Origin: Hyphococcus sp.
GTDB lineage: Bacteria; Pseudomonadota; Alphaproteobacteria; Caulobacterales; Parvularculaceae
Assembly (NCBI GenBank): GCA_028289605.1
Contig: JANQON010000003.1
Span: 248,001 to 312,000, forward strand
DNA length: 64,000 bases
Reading direction: 5' to 3'
The notes below the pieces were generated by a model. The model saw only the letters and a list, made by a program, of their open reading frames with translations, was not told where the DNA came from and did not search any database. The first letter of the stretch is position 1. Every line of letters starts with the position of its first letter. Positions 1 through 8,840 of this stretch are shown here, piece after piece. Made by a program: the position numbers and the translations under genes.

Positions 1-507
1 AGTATGCGGGGTCTAGCGCGCGATCTAAACGTTTCGTCAGCCGCATCGGCGCGTCACTTCAAGGGGCGATCAGACCTCTTGAGCACTTTGGCGACAGAAG
101 GATATCGGCAAGCAACGGAATCAACACTGGCCGCCGCTGAAAAAGCCGGAAGCAATCCGATTGTTAGGCTGAATGCTATGGGGAAAGCCTTTGTCCATTG
201 GGCCGTCAAGAACAAAGCGTTATTTCACACGATTTCTCACCCAGACGTTAGTCGCCACGCAGACGAAAAGCTGCGCAAAGCGCTGAGAGCGTTTGCGCTA
301 ACGATTGGCGAATCTGTAGAGCGCGCTCAAGATGCCGGATGGCGTGAAAACGACGACAAAGACACTTTGTTTCGTTACGCGATCGCTACTGTCCGTGGTA
401 TCGCCTTTAACGCAACGGATGACCTCTACATTTCTGTGTTTGGCAAAACAACAAAACCGACAATCGACAAGCTCATTGATGCGATTGTTCCGATCGAAGA
501 GACCTAA
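1..507 (+). CDS. TetR/AcrR family transcriptional regulator, 5' partial
   Basis: The reading frame is open at the first base, so the true start lies upstream of the window. The visible N-terminus (ARDLNVSSAASARHFKGRSD) matches the end of a TetR helix-turn-helix, and roughly the first 30 residues of the domain are missing. The rest is all-helical, in the style of the TetR_C_33/WHG ligand-binding domain. Such proteins repress a neighbouring gene and release DNA on binding a small ligand. The target is not visible, because downstream lies a 460-base non-coding gap and then an unrelated lipoprotein. The family call is firm; ligand and target are unknown. Confidence 0.8.
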   Translation, partial: SMRGLARDLNVSSAASARHFKGRSDLLSTLATEGYRQATESTLAAAEKAGSNPIVRLNAMGKAFVHWAVKNKALFHTISHPDVSRHADEKLRKALRAFALTIGESVERAQDAGWRENDDKDTLFRYAIATVRGIAFNATDDLYISVFGKTTKPTIDKLIDAIVPIEET

Positions 508-969
508 ACGCAGCTGGGGTACGGCACCGACCAGCATCCGCCGCTAAAGTCACTTGTTCGACCTATCAAAAGACCAGGATCAATGTTGAAGCATCATCTG
601 TGCTAAAAACGCCAAAGCCTTCGACGCCATTAAGGCGGGCGAAAGTTCCGCCAGCTGTATTTCGGCCATTTGCGCAGCACCATTGCCTGATAATTTTTTG
701 CCCTCTTATCCCCTTTCGAGCGCTATTTTCATATTCCCGCGTTTACGCGCATTCCAGACATTCGGCGCCAAACTCCAGAATGTCCTTTTTTGGTCGGAAG
801 CAGACATTCGATTTTGCGGCGCTCTCTTGCAAATCGGAATTCCGAAGCAACCGCACCTGAAATCGAGATTATCGCTCCCTTTTGATATTCCGTCCCACAT
901 GGACATGCCGCAGGTATTGACCGTATTGTACACGCCATATTCCGCTTTCGAACAAGGGGGGAAGGCGCT
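508..969. other. intergenic region, no gene seen
   Basis: About 460 bases between the TetR gene and the large lipoprotein gene. Open frames here are short, lack ribosome binding sites and show no family resemblance. The region holds one copy of the short AATGTCC palindromic repeat at 779-808. The promoter of the downstream lipoprotein presumably lies in the last 100 bases, but no convincing -35/-10 pair was identified. Confidence 0.6.
779..808. repeat. short palindromic repeat, copy 1
   Basis: An imperfect palindrome beginning AATGTCC and ending GACATT. It is the most diverged copy of a family also seen at 3525-3554, 5185-5214, 6095-6123 and 7981-8011. The shared core is ATGTCCGCTTTCGGC followed by an A-rich stretch and CGG. 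All copies are intergenic. Confidence 0.6.
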
Positions 970-3501
970 ATGCACAGTACCCTTCGCACAGTTGCGGCCA
1001 CCATTTCTATTGTCAGTCTGATGTCTTGCGGCGGCTCTTCGCCAACGGACGCCGAAGATACAGTTCTGAAATTCAGTATCGCCGCCGAAGTTCCAGGTCT
1101 TGCAGGCTGCTACTCCGTACTGCATGTGTCGACCAAACGCGATGAGCTCGACTCTACTGGTCGAGTTTTCGAGTATCGCTATGACGAGCCGAATGGATAC
1201 CAGATTCTGCACGACGGACTCAAAGTCGGCCATGCGCAGTTCTCAACGCCTTTCGCAAAGACCAACGACAATAAGTACACTGATTTTGAGACCTACGGCG
1301 CTTCGCGCGCCTACCTGGCTGATAATCTGCGGCGTGATCTAAATACATACGATCAATCGTCCTTGATCAGCCTCGTTGCGCAACCGCGTTTAATGCAAGG
1401 CGGCCCTGACACTCTTGACAAAAACTCCTACCTCGCCGCCGTCATAGAATACGGTGTCAATGTAGAGGCGCTGAGGATCATTTTTGCGCACGACATCACG
1501 TCCTTTTTAGCCAACAAAGACAATCAAGCCGTGCTGAGCGAGCATGGCGTCAGCGTGAGCGACAGCGCACTCGGCGTTGAAATTAGCGGAAAAGACAATG
1601 ACGGCCTTTTCACGGGGTTAGGCGCCTTGATGGAGAGTCCGCCGATGGCTGCGTTCACTGCGGCGCAACGCTCTACCGTGGACAACGTCACAATCCTCTC
1701 GCGGACGGATTGCGAGGATACGTCGCACGCCGATGGTGCGAAGAGTTCCGGTGCAAGTGACGAGGCGCTCGACAAATCTGACGCTTCCGCGAGAGCGGAT
1801 TCAAACGCGAAGAATTCGGGCGATGCCTCTAGCGGCGTGAGATCACGGCTGTCCGCGCGTATGAATTGGACGCCGGCGCCGTCAGACGACGAATGCGCCA
1901 CCGGCGACCGAAAAAGCTGCGACAACGTCAAACTGGGTATTGCGTTTGACAAGGGCTCCGGCGTTAAGCGTGACCAATCCAAAGCGCGCGAATATTTTCA
2001 GCAAGCGTGCGATGGCGACAATGCTTTCGGTTGCGCCAAGTTGGCTTGGTACTTGAACCGTGGATATGGCGGCCTGCGCGACTTGCCGGGCGCCGTTACG
2101 GCGTCAATGAGGGCGTGTGATCTTGGCGACGTCAAAAGCTGCAGCGCCGCCGGACGCGCCTTGTTTATCGGCAAAGACGTTCCCAAGGACTATGAACAAT
2201 CCCGCTTTTATCGCAGGCGCGGCTGTGATGGCGGAGCCGCCGACGACTGCGAAAGCCTCGCAAAAATGCTGATAAACGGATGGGGCGGCGCCAAGGACGA
2301 GGCTGCTGCGAGACCGATCTTTGTGCTGGGTTGTGACGGCGGCGACGGCGAAGCGTGTTCCGGCGCCGCCCGGATGTTTCTATTTGGAAAGGGCGGCGAC
2401 AAGGACCTTGCCGCCGCACGTCATTTCTACGATCGCGGATGCGAGCTTAAACCGCGATCATATAGCTGCATCGCGTATGCGCGTTTGTTGTACTACGGAG
2501 ATGGCGGGACGCAGGACCAGGACCGCGCTATCGCAATCCTTCAAGACGATTGCGATAAGCCCAGTGATGTTGCATGCGAGACGCTTGCAGAGCTCACGGC
2601 AAAACCGGTCGTCGTCGTTGGCGCCCCCGCTGCGCCAAACAAGCTGACGGTATTCTATTCTCTCGGTTGCGCAGATTGCATACAGTCATTCAAAGGGAAT
2701 ATCGCCGATTTGCGCAAGCATGTGCGGTCCGGCGCTTTGCAAGTAACATTTGTCGACGTGTCGATGTTGATGAAGGCGGCGGGTAAGTCGTTCGCCGTTC
2801 ATTGTGTTCATGATCAACGCGCGCCGGATTACCTGGATCTGCTCCAGTCTTACCTTGACGTTGAGTCAGCGGAAGCGTTGCTTGCCCGTTGGCAGGTCGA
2901 TCAGGCGCGCTGCGACAGACAGGCTCATCTGAGAATGCAGCGAAAATTGAGGGCGTTGTACAATGACGCGGGTGTGCAACGGGTGCCGCACTACATCCTG
3001 AATGACATCCATCTCGGTGATGACATCGACCTGGATAATCAGCTTGCAGTTACGTCATCGCTTGACGGAAATTTGCGACGCCGCCGCGCCGCGCCGGCTC
3101 CTGCGGCGCCGGAACGAAACGACGGCGTCGATGCGCAAAACGGATCTGCTTGCGAGATGGTTCAAATCGCCGGGATTTACAATTCAGGATACGGTGCGTT
3201 GGAATGCGCGCCTGACGGGCCAGGCCTCAGTTGCTGTTATTTGTACCGGGGCGACGCATGCGTACAAGGCATTAGGCTCGCCTTTAACGCGGACCAGTCG
3301 ATGCTAGTCGGCGATTGGGTTTACCAGGACGGCTCGAGCGGAAAGGTCCAATTCGGCGTGAACCGGGATTGCACGCTCTCAAACGGCAAGTGGGGCTATG
3401 GCGCGCCGACCACGACGTGGACGGTTACGGGTCGTGTGGCGGAGCAAGCTGCTCGCGACCCGCGAATGGCGAATGGCGAAAATACATTCGCCGATCGATA
3501 A
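970..3501 (+). CDS. large lipoprotein with Sel1-like repeats and thioredoxin-like CxxC domain
   Basis: 843 residues. The N-terminus has a lipoprotein signal with lipobox LMSC (Cys20), so the protein is probably membrane-anchored in the periplasm. Residues 30-240 match no family I recognise. A Ser/Asp/Ala-rich linker follows to about 300. Residues about 305-540 contain Sel1/HcpA-like helical repeats with regularly spaced cysteine pairs (for example CDGDNAFGCAKLAWYLNRGY). From about 555 a DsbA/DsbG-like thioredoxin domain begins, with FYSLGCADCIQSF (Cys567/Cys570) and a later VPHYILND that fits the cis-Pro region. A further Cys-containing domain closes the protein. Sel1 repeats normally mediate protein contacts, so an oxidoreductase carrying its own adaptor is an inference. 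The start follows GGGGGAAGG and the signal peptide. Confidence 0.75.
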   Translation: MHSTLRTVAATISIVSLMSCGGSSPTDAEDTVLKFSIAAEVPGLAGCYSVLHVSTKRDELDSTGRVFEYRYDEPNGYQILHDGLKVGHAQFSTPFAKTNDNKYTDFETYGASRAYLADNLRRDLNTYDQSSLISLVAQPRLMQGGPDTLDKNSYLAAVIEYGVNVEALRIIFAHDITSFLANKDNQAVLSEHGVSVSDSALGVEISGKDNDGLFTGLGALMESPPMAAFTAAQRSTVDNVTILSRTDCEDTSHADGAKSSGASDEALDKSDASARADSNAKNSGDASSGVRSRLSARMNWTPAPSDDECATGDRKSCDNVKLGIAFDKGSGVKRDQSKAREYFQQACDGDNAFGCAKLAWYLNRGYGGLRDLPGAVTASMRACDLGDVKSCSAAGRALFIGKDVPKDYEQSRFYRRRGCDGGAADDCESLAKMLINGWGGAKDEAAARPIFVLGCDGGDGEACSGAARMFLFGKGGDKDLAAARHFYDRGCELKPRSYSCIAYARLLYYGDGGTQDQDRAIAILQDDCDKPSDVACETLAELTAKPVVVVGAPAAPNKLTVFYSLGCADCIQSFKGNIADLRKHVRSGALQVTFVDVSMLMKAAGKSFAVHCVHDQRAPDYLDLLQSYLDVESAEALLARWQVDQARCDRQAHLRMQRKLRALYNDAGVQRVPHYILNDIHLGDDIDLDNQLAVTSSLDGNLRRRRAAPAPAAPERNDGVDAQNGSACEMVQIAGIYNSGYGALECAPDGPGLSCCYLYRGDACVQGIRLAFNADQSMLVGDWVYQDGSSGKVQFGVNRDCTLSNGKWGYGAPTTTWTVTGRVAEQAARDPRMANGENTFADR

Positions 3502-3524
3502 AAACCTGTGGGGGCGACCAGCCA

Positions 3525-3554
3525 GGTCCGTTTTTCGCCGAAAGCGGACACTCG
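3525..3554. repeat. short palindromic repeat, copy 2
   Basis: Contains GTCCGTTTTTCGCCGAAAGC, the reverse orientation of the ATGTCCGCTTTCGGC family. It lies 24 bases after the large lipoprotein gene and before the next start codon. Confidence 0.7.
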
Positions 3555-3586
3555 TGCTAAACGTAAAAACCGCAAGGAGACCTCAC

Positions 3587-3802
3587 ATGCGTGTCCTCAT
3601 ATTGGTGAATGGGATTGTGTTGCTTTTCTGCATTGGCGCAACAGTTTGGGTTCTTGTGGATAGCTACAATGCAGCGAATTTTTTCCAGCGATCTACTGTG
3701 TTTATTCTGGTTGCGCTCGGAAGCCTAGCTGCGCTTTTTGGTCTGCTTGCGCAACGCCGTTTGGCTTCGAGACGAGACGATACTGCCGGTAAAGCCCATT
3801 GA
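3587..3802 (+). CDS. small two-helix membrane protein
   Basis: 71 residues starting MRVLILVNGIVLLFCIGATV. The frame is open further upstream, but this ATG is preceded by AAGGAGA at good spacing and begins directly with a hydrophobic helix. A second helix, FILVALGSLAALFGLLAQ, is followed by a basic tail. The predicted topology is two transmembrane segments with a short loop. No family was recognised. It follows the large lipoprotein gene by about 85 bases with a palindromic repeat between them, so co-transcription is possible but not shown. Confidence 0.6.
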   Translation: MRVLILVNGIVLLFCIGATVWVLVDSYNAANFFQRSTVFILVALGSLAALFGLLAQRRLASRRDDTAGKAH

Positions 3803-4003
3803 TCACCGTTTGCGGACGTTGCGATATGATCTGACAACGACCGTTTTTTGCGCGTTCCTACCCTGGCTTTGAGGCTTTCGCTTACGCCGAGTTGAGACCG
3901 GCTGGCTAAGCAGGGTTCATATTCAACCAAGTCAGTATTGCATCTTTGCTTTTTACGGGGCGACCTTCTTAAGGTACGCTGCGCGAAGGAAAGAGGCGAT
4001 GCC

Positions 4004-5158
4004 ATGACAGTTTTGCGAAATTTGCTTGCTGCCGCCGTCACCAGTTTTCTAGTTGGGATCGGTGATACTGTAATGGCGAGCGAAGCGCCTTGGTGGGAAT
4101 CGCTGGTCTGCGGGAAGATTGATCAAAAATCCCCGGGCGGTTCGCCTGAGACAGCTCGCACAGTCGAATTGGCAGAATTGTTTGCAGAATTGGACGCCGT
4201 CGCAGACACTTACGATAACCTCAATTACGATGAAGAACTTCCACCGCCTTTGCCGAAAGAAGCTCTGGCGCCTAATTGTCAATGGGTCGAATTTGAGGGT
4301 TTTTTCCGGCCCCTTCGCTATCGTGGCTTCCGGGGACAAATCCTCTATGATGTTGCTGATCATTATTTAGCTGGCCATCCTATCGGATTGCGCACCGCCC
4401 ACTTCTGGGTCCAGAATTGGAGCGATCAAAACGTCGTCAGCCATGCGCTGCACAATCGACGCATTCGAATCCGAGCGCGTGTTTATGATCAATGTCTCGC
4501 TGAAATGCAGCATGATCGTTACCGCAAGGAAATTGCGCTTCGTATCGGCGGCGCATGCCATTACGGTGAAAACACTGGCATGATCCTTACGGACGTTGAA
4601 GTTGTGGATGTGCTCTCGCCTGATAAGGTTATTGCACGGCTGTCCGACTTGTCAGATGTACTCGGACGCCCCGCAAAAATCGTTCAACTTACCTATCCTC
4701 CGAATCACTCTGATTACGCGCCTCTTCAACTCGTAGAAGGCATGCCGCCGGACGCCTCGAAGGTCGTAAGGGAATGGATGCGCCGGATAAAATCTGGTCC
4801 CGAAGCTATGATTAAAAACGAGGACGATTCACGAGGTTCTGTTGACGAATGGCGCGCGACGCAAATCCGCGAATATTTTAAACATCCAGACGGGCGCTAT
4901 GGTTATTTAAATTCGCAGCCCGGCTTCGCTTCGCTTGATCCCGATCAAGTGAAGATAAGGTTTTTTGCGACCAAGCCGTTTGGTGAATGGGACGATGCGC
5001 CACTGAAATGGATCGGGTTTGGTTGCGTCGCATTATCGCCGTTGGTCAACTGGCCTGTAGCGCCTATTGATGCAACATATTCGATTTCTACGTTCGCCTG
5101 CGCAGAAATAATCCTCTGGCGTAGTGAGTCAGGTGATGAGTGGCGTAACCATTATTGA
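4004..5158 (+). CDS. hypothetical secreted protein
   Basis: 384 residues from the ATG after GAAAGAGGCGATGCC. That start gives a typical signal peptide (MTVLRNLLAAAVTSFLVGIG) with likely cleavage near VMA-SEA; the frame extends 22 codons upstream without a better start. The mature part is acidic and aromatic-rich, with several cysteines. It includes WVEFEGFFRPLRYRGF and a mid-region (RIRARVYDQCLAE) resembling nothing I can name. Its GC content is visibly lower than in most of the window. It may be a periplasmic protein with species-restricted distribution; no function is assigned. Confidence 0.6.
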   Translation: MTVLRNLLAAAVTSFLVGIGDTVMASEAPWWESLVCGKIDQKSPGGSPETARTVELAELFAELDAVADTYDNLNYDEELPPPLPKEALAPNCQWVEFEGFFRPLRYRGFRGQILYDVADHYLAGHPIGLRTAHFWVQNWSDQNVVSHALHNRRIRIRARVYDQCLAEMQHDRYRKEIALRIGGACHYGENTGMILTDVEVVDVLSPDKVIARLSDLSDVLGRPAKIVQLTYPPNHSDYAPLQLVEGMPPDASKVVREWMRRIKSGPEAMIKNEDDSRGSVDEWRATQIREYFKHPDGRYGYLNSQPGFASLDPDQVKIRFFATKPFGEWDDAPLKWIGFGCVALSPLVNWPVAPIDATYSISTFACAEIILWRSESGDEWRNHY

Positions 5159-5184
5159 CTGTCTTTCAGGTGCACAGCGCCCCG

Positions 5185-5214
5185 GACGACCGTTTTTCGC
5201 CGAAGGCGGACATC
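5185..5214. repeat. short palindromic repeat, copy 3
   Basis: Contains CCGTTTTTCGCCGAAGGCGG then ACATC, close to copy 2 and again just after a stop codon. It lies between convergent genes. Confidence 0.7.
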
Positions 5215-5268
5215 GGAAAGAGCAGTGGCCGAGTCAAACAATCGACGCAATGCAGGCGGAATACGTAC

Positions 5269-5679
5269 CTAGTTTCTCGCTTCGCCAAAAATGAATATCT
5301 CGCCGTCTTCAACCTGAATTCCCTCAACGTCTAAATGCAAAGATGGCTCAGCGGAAACGGGAATGCGAATTTTTGCACAGTAATGTTCTTTGTTTTCCAT
5401 GTTGGCGATGACTTGATTGTTTTCGTAGTCGGGGTAAGCGATACACCCCGCCATGGCAGGCTGTGCTGCTACGTTCTCGACCATACCATTTTGCAGATTT
5501 TGAACTGCCTCACTCAGCGTCCATTCGCTCCTGTGATCCGCTAAAAAAACGTCTATATGGTTCTGATTTCGTAGCAACAAGCCAATCGAAACCATCTCAT
5601 TTTGCTTACTAAGCATCTTGTTGACTCGCACGATAAGGTCGCCAAGGAGCTCATTGAACTGACTTTCTGAATTATCCAC
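5269..5679 (-). CDS. hypothetical protein, second gene of a two-gene unit
   Basis: 136 residues, soluble and acidic (MDNSESQFNELLGDLIVRVN...). It has a predicted helical N-terminus and a beta-rich C-terminus ending VEDGEIFIFGEARN. Its start codon lies within the end of the upstream gene, with an 8-base overlap, so the two are translationally coupled. No family was recognised. Size, composition and pairing resemble immunity or antitoxin-type small proteins, but there is no motif evidence for that and no toxin gene nearby. Confidence 0.55.
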   Translation of the reverse strand: MDNSESQFNELLGDLIVRVNKMLSKQNEMVSIGLLLRNQNHIDVFLADHRSEWTLSEAVQNLQNGMVENVAAQPAMAGCIAYPDYENNQVIANMENKEHYCAKIRIPVSAEPSLHLDVEGIQVEDGEIFIFGEARN

Positions 5680-6028
5680 GGATTGTCCTATTTCGCATCA
5701 GTTTGCGGAAAGCTATTTGCAGCCTTTTGGCCGAGTACCTCTCCAGGAGGGGAATCGGGCTGTTTCCTCCGTCCACGTACTCGCTCTGCATATGCTTCAC
5801 AAAAACAGCTTTGAGTTCGCGTTTCCAACGTCTCGCCTCTTTGTCTTCATCAGGCCGAAAACCCTCAGCCAATAGAAGCCAAACAACAAAATCGTCTGCG
5901 GAAACTTGACCTTGCTTCGGAACATAGTCGGTCACATAGCGTGGTTCGCCGTCCATCAGGCTCCCGCAAAAGCCTAGGCCAACACAGAATTCGTGCATCA
6001 TTCCATCAAATTTTGTCGGTTTTGGCAT
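5672..6028 (-). CDS. hypothetical protein, first gene of a two-gene unit
   Basis: 118 residues, soluble (MPKPTKFDGMMHEFCVGLGF...). The first third holds two cysteines and acidic residues; the C-terminal half is basic and helical (RWKRELKAVFVKHM, SAKRLQIAFRKLMRNR). It overlaps the downstream gene by 8 bases, indicating one transcript. No function is recognised. The pair sits in the lower-GC part of the window between two copies of the palindromic repeat, consistent with acquired or fast-evolving DNA. Confidence 0.55.
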   Translation of the reverse strand: MPKPTKFDGMMHEFCVGLGFCGSLMDGEPRYVTDYVPKQGQVSADDFVVWLLLAEGFRPDEDKEARRWKRELKAVFVKHMQSEYVDGGNSPIPLLERYSAKRLQIAFRKLMRNRTIRG

Positions 6029-6094
6029 TTTGACGGTCGGTTTAGCTCGGGTAACGCACTATCAAATCCGTCAAAGGTCAACAACGTCCACTTT

Positions 6095-6123
6095 GGACCA
6101 TTTATCGCCGAAAGCGGACATTA
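6095..6123. repeat. short palindromic repeat, copy 4
   Basis: Reads GGACCATTTATCGCCGAAAG then CGGACATT. It is nearly the full palindrome of the family and lies between two minus-strand genes. Confidence 0.7.
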
Positions 6124-6146
6124 ACTCAGCATCTTAATACGGCCGC

Positions 6147-6893
6147 TCACGGCTTGCGTTTTCGCCAACCAAGCACGAGCAACCAGATCATGAAGACCAA
6201 CTCTCCTAGAGCCAGTAGTAAAACCCAGCCAAGGTCGAGGCTCGGTGTGAAGTATTTTGCAAGAAACAAGATCACATACGACGACCCTGCCAGCGCGACG
6301 ACGATGGCAAGCCAACCGGGAACGTGGGTCGACCGCCAAATCAAAACGCTCAAAAACCAGAGATGAATGCCGAAGAAGCACAGCGCGATCGACTCCATGG
6401 TCTTGGCCGCTGACAACTGAACCATAATTTCTGTCTGCAAAACCGTAGTTCTCAGAACGTCCGAGGTCAGGCCGCCAATAGCTAGATCATAGGCGCTCAT
6501 GCTCGCCCAAAGGCCAATAAATGCAAGCGCCGTGTAGACAAGCCGAGCCCATGCGACCAGTAACGCTAAAGCTCTCTGACCAGGCCGTAGATACCAGTAC
6601 AACGCCCAGGCAACGATGACATCCATTACATAGGTTGTGAAAAGCAAAACAGCACCGATCAAATACGGCGTGCCATTGGTCTGAAGGTTTTTGACCGTCG
6701 CCGCGGCGTTATCGGGGACGATGCTCTGCCCCATAAAGTAAAAGTTCGCGAGCGGTGCGCTGAGCGTCATGACAAGCAATCCGAAACCCGCGATTAAGGC
6801 GGCGCTTGGGAGTGACAATGCTCCTGTCGCATGTGTCTTTGTACTGGTTTCCATATTCGAAACTTTTCGTTTATCGATCAGTGTTGAGTGCAT
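6147..6893 (-). CDS. DUF4386-type integral membrane protein
   Basis: 248 residues, or 235 if translation begins at the internal ATG at 6854 (METSTKTHATG); neither start has a strong ribosome binding site. There are about six hydrophobic helices, with GFGLLVMTLSAPLANFYFMG first and ALGELVFMIWLLVLGWR last, as in the DUF4386 family of small bacterial membrane proteins. The biochemical function of that family is unknown. The gene stands alone, with a palindromic repeat downstream and a divergent DUF6090 gene upstream. Confidence 0.7.
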   Translation of the reverse strand: MHSTLIDKRKVSNMETSTKTHATGALSLPSAALIAGFGLLVMTLSAPLANFYFMGQSIVPDNAAATVKNLQTNGTPYLIGAVLLFTTYVMDVIVAWALYWYLRPGQRALALLVAWARLVYTALAFIGLWASMSAYDLAIGGLTSDVLRTTVLQTEIMVQLSAAKTMESIALCFFGIHLWFLSVLIWRSTHVPGWLAIVVALAGSSYVILFLAKYFTPSLDLGWVLLLALGELVFMIWLLVLGWRKRKP

Positions 6894-7138
6894 TGGGTAG
6901 GTATTGCAACTATAGAACCACGTCGTTCAATTCAGGAAATTCGATTTCTCAAACTCGCATGATTGACTCGTTACAGGAAGAGAGCAGACATCAGGTTCGC
7001 AAACCAACCAGCATCTGAACGCCTGCCGAAACTAAATCTCGCAATTCCCTCCGTCGGAGATGAAGCGTGGGCTTAGCGCCTTGCAATCATGCCGTTTTGC
7101 CACATGATCAGACGGAAAGTAGATCATGAGGACTGATA

Positions 7139-7867
7139 ATGCTGCTACGTCGCATGACCCAACACGTCAAAGACCAGAACTGGTTCGCGGTCGGATTGGA
7201 CTTCTTTATTGTGGTGGCCGGCGTGATGATCGCTTTGCAAGTCGCTAATTGGAGCGAGGCGCAATCCAGCAAAGAAGGCGCGATCAACACGTTGGTCCGG
7301 TTGAAGAATGAGGCAGCGATCAATGTTATCGCTCTGGAGGATCGGATAGAGACTATCGAGACTTCGCGTGCGGTGCGCGATAGAGCGCTACTCGCGCATG
7401 CGCAATGTGATGGCGCCGATGAAGCGATGACTGCGCTTAGCGAGACCATTTCCGAAATGAGCGCCGATATTCTTCCATCTTTCGTTGATAGCTCGTTGCG
7501 CGAACTTGCTAGAAGCGACCGGTATCTTGATCTATTGACGGATGATTTTCGTGCGGCATTGAACATATATGACGCCCGGCTCACTGATGAACGGTCCCAG
7601 CTCAAGATCAACTTCAAGCTGATGTGGGACAATCACGTTGTTCGAAATCCCGACGTCTACTTGGTCGCGCCAGGAGGCGAACTAAAGAATGCATCGGTCG
7701 CATTTTATCGTCCAATGGCTGAACTCTGTGAGGACCCGATTTTTAGCCGCCAACTCATTATGACCGAAGGCTGGCACCAAGTTGCAACAAATCGGATGAC
7801 TAGATTTAAAGAGCAGAGCGAAACATTTCTACTCGATATCGACGCTGAATTGGAACGATTGAACTAG
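7139..7867 (+). CDS. DUF6090-like membrane-anchored protein
   Basis: 242 residues. It opens MLLRRMTQHVKDQNWFAVGL, followed by one transmembrane helix (DFFIVVAGVMIALQVANW), then a helical domain of about 190 residues. The same opening recurs in the protein at 14701-15486 (MLLRRAIEHVQTQNWTAIGI), so the two are paralogues. The layout of a short cytoplasmic N-terminus, one helix and a periplasmic helical domain matches DUF6090. Function is unknown. The gene is monocistronic as far as visible, with about 245 non-coding bases upstream. Confidence 0.7.
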   Translation: MLLRRMTQHVKDQNWFAVGLDFFIVVAGVMIALQVANWSEAQSSKEGAINTLVRLKNEAAINVIALEDRIETIETSRAVRDRALLAHAQCDGADEAMTALSETISEMSADILPSFVDSSLRELARSDRYLDLLTDDFRAALNIYDARLTDERSQLKINFKLMWDNHVVRNPDVYLVAPGGELKNASVAFYRPMAELCEDPIFSRQLIMTEGWHQVATNRMTRFKEQSETFLLDIDAELERLN

Positions 7868-8242
7868 TCTGGCTCGGCGCCGCAAACCTCGCATTGGGGC
7901 AGAGCTGGTTTGCAGAACATCCCTAATAAGCACGTATGATTGAGTCAGAGGCAGAATACGCCCCAGATAGGCCGCTGGCTCAATGTCCGCTTTGGGCCAA
8001 CAACAGTCATTCAACCGGTCGCCGTAGTACAAGTCGCAAATCGCCCCTCCGCATACGCTCGAGAGGCGCGCAGTGGGTTGCGAGCTCTGAGAAGCGCCCC
8101 AAGAAAGCGACGCGCCCCTATGTCTTTTCTTCTCATATCAGCCTTGTTTCACTAGTCTCCACGAGTGCGCGCTGATGAAGGCGGGCCGCGTCATAACGCG
8201 ACGCCGACGGATCAAAGAGCGTCGAGACAAAGGGGCGGAGCA
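7868..8242. other. intergenic region, no gene seen
   Basis: 375 bases between two plus-strand genes. It holds a partial copy of the short palindromic repeat at 7981-8011 (CAATGTCCGCTTTGGGCC...). Short open frames here have no ribosome binding site or family resemblance. The ribosome binding site GGGGCGGAG of the next gene is at its end. Confidence 0.55.
7981..8011. repeat. short palindromic repeat, copy 5 (degenerate right half)
   Basis: The left half AATGTCCGCTTTGGGC is intact; the right half has decayed to CAACAACAGTCATT. It is in the opposite orientation to copies 2-4. Confidence 0.6.
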
Positions 8243-8737
8243 ATGCTGAACTTTCTATCGCGAACGTGGGTACTGGCGGGGTTCTTCGTTGCGATGTTGG
8301 CGATCGGTTATTCATTCTCTTTCGTTCAGACCGCAACGGGGGGAGAATTGCTCGACATGGTGTTCACCGAAGCGAAAGCAAAAGCGCGACTTGACGACAT
8401 GAGCGCCGATCAAAAACGCGCGCATCTCTGGGCGACGCTTATCAATGACACAGCGTACCCCCTTGCTTATGGCGGATTGTTCGCCGGACTCATTTGGCGG
8501 TTCGCAGGATCGCGGCGGCGCTGGTTTGTCATCCCTGCGCTCGCCGTGATTGTTGCAGACCTTGCCGAAAACGCGACGCATGCCCTGGCGTTGACGGGCA
8601 ATGACGCGCTGATCGGTCTGAAAGATTTCCTCACTCCCGCCAAGTTTGGCTTGTTTCTGCTGGCCGCAATTTGCGTGCTGGCAAGTCTTGTCTTGGCGGC
8701 GGCGCGACGCGTTCGAAAGAAACCCGCTGAGTCATAA
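8243..8737 (+). CDS. hypothetical integral membrane protein
   Basis: 164 residues. The start was chosen at MLNFLSRTWVLAGFFVAM because GGGGCGGAG lies directly upstream; the open frame continues upstream without hydrophobic or conserved content. About four transmembrane helices are present, with a soluble loop after the first containing KARLDDMSADQKRAHLWAT. A conserved-looking LADLAENATHAL stretch lies between helices three and four, and the tail is basic. No family was named with confidence and the gene stands alone. Confidence 0.6.
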   Translation: MLNFLSRTWVLAGFFVAMLAIGYSFSFVQTATGGELLDMVFTEAKAKARLDDMSADQKRAHLWATLINDTAYPLAYGGLFAGLIWRFAGSRRRWFVIPALAVIVADLAENATHALALTGNDALIGLKDFLTPAKFGLFLLAAICVLASLVLAAARRVRKKPAES

Positions 8738-8840
8738 CTCTGGCGAGCACTCACCGCAGATGTGCGCGTATTTGCGGCGACTGACCGACTTACGCCTTGC
8801 CGCGCCGTCAAAACGGCGGCGACATTCATCCCGGGTTGGA

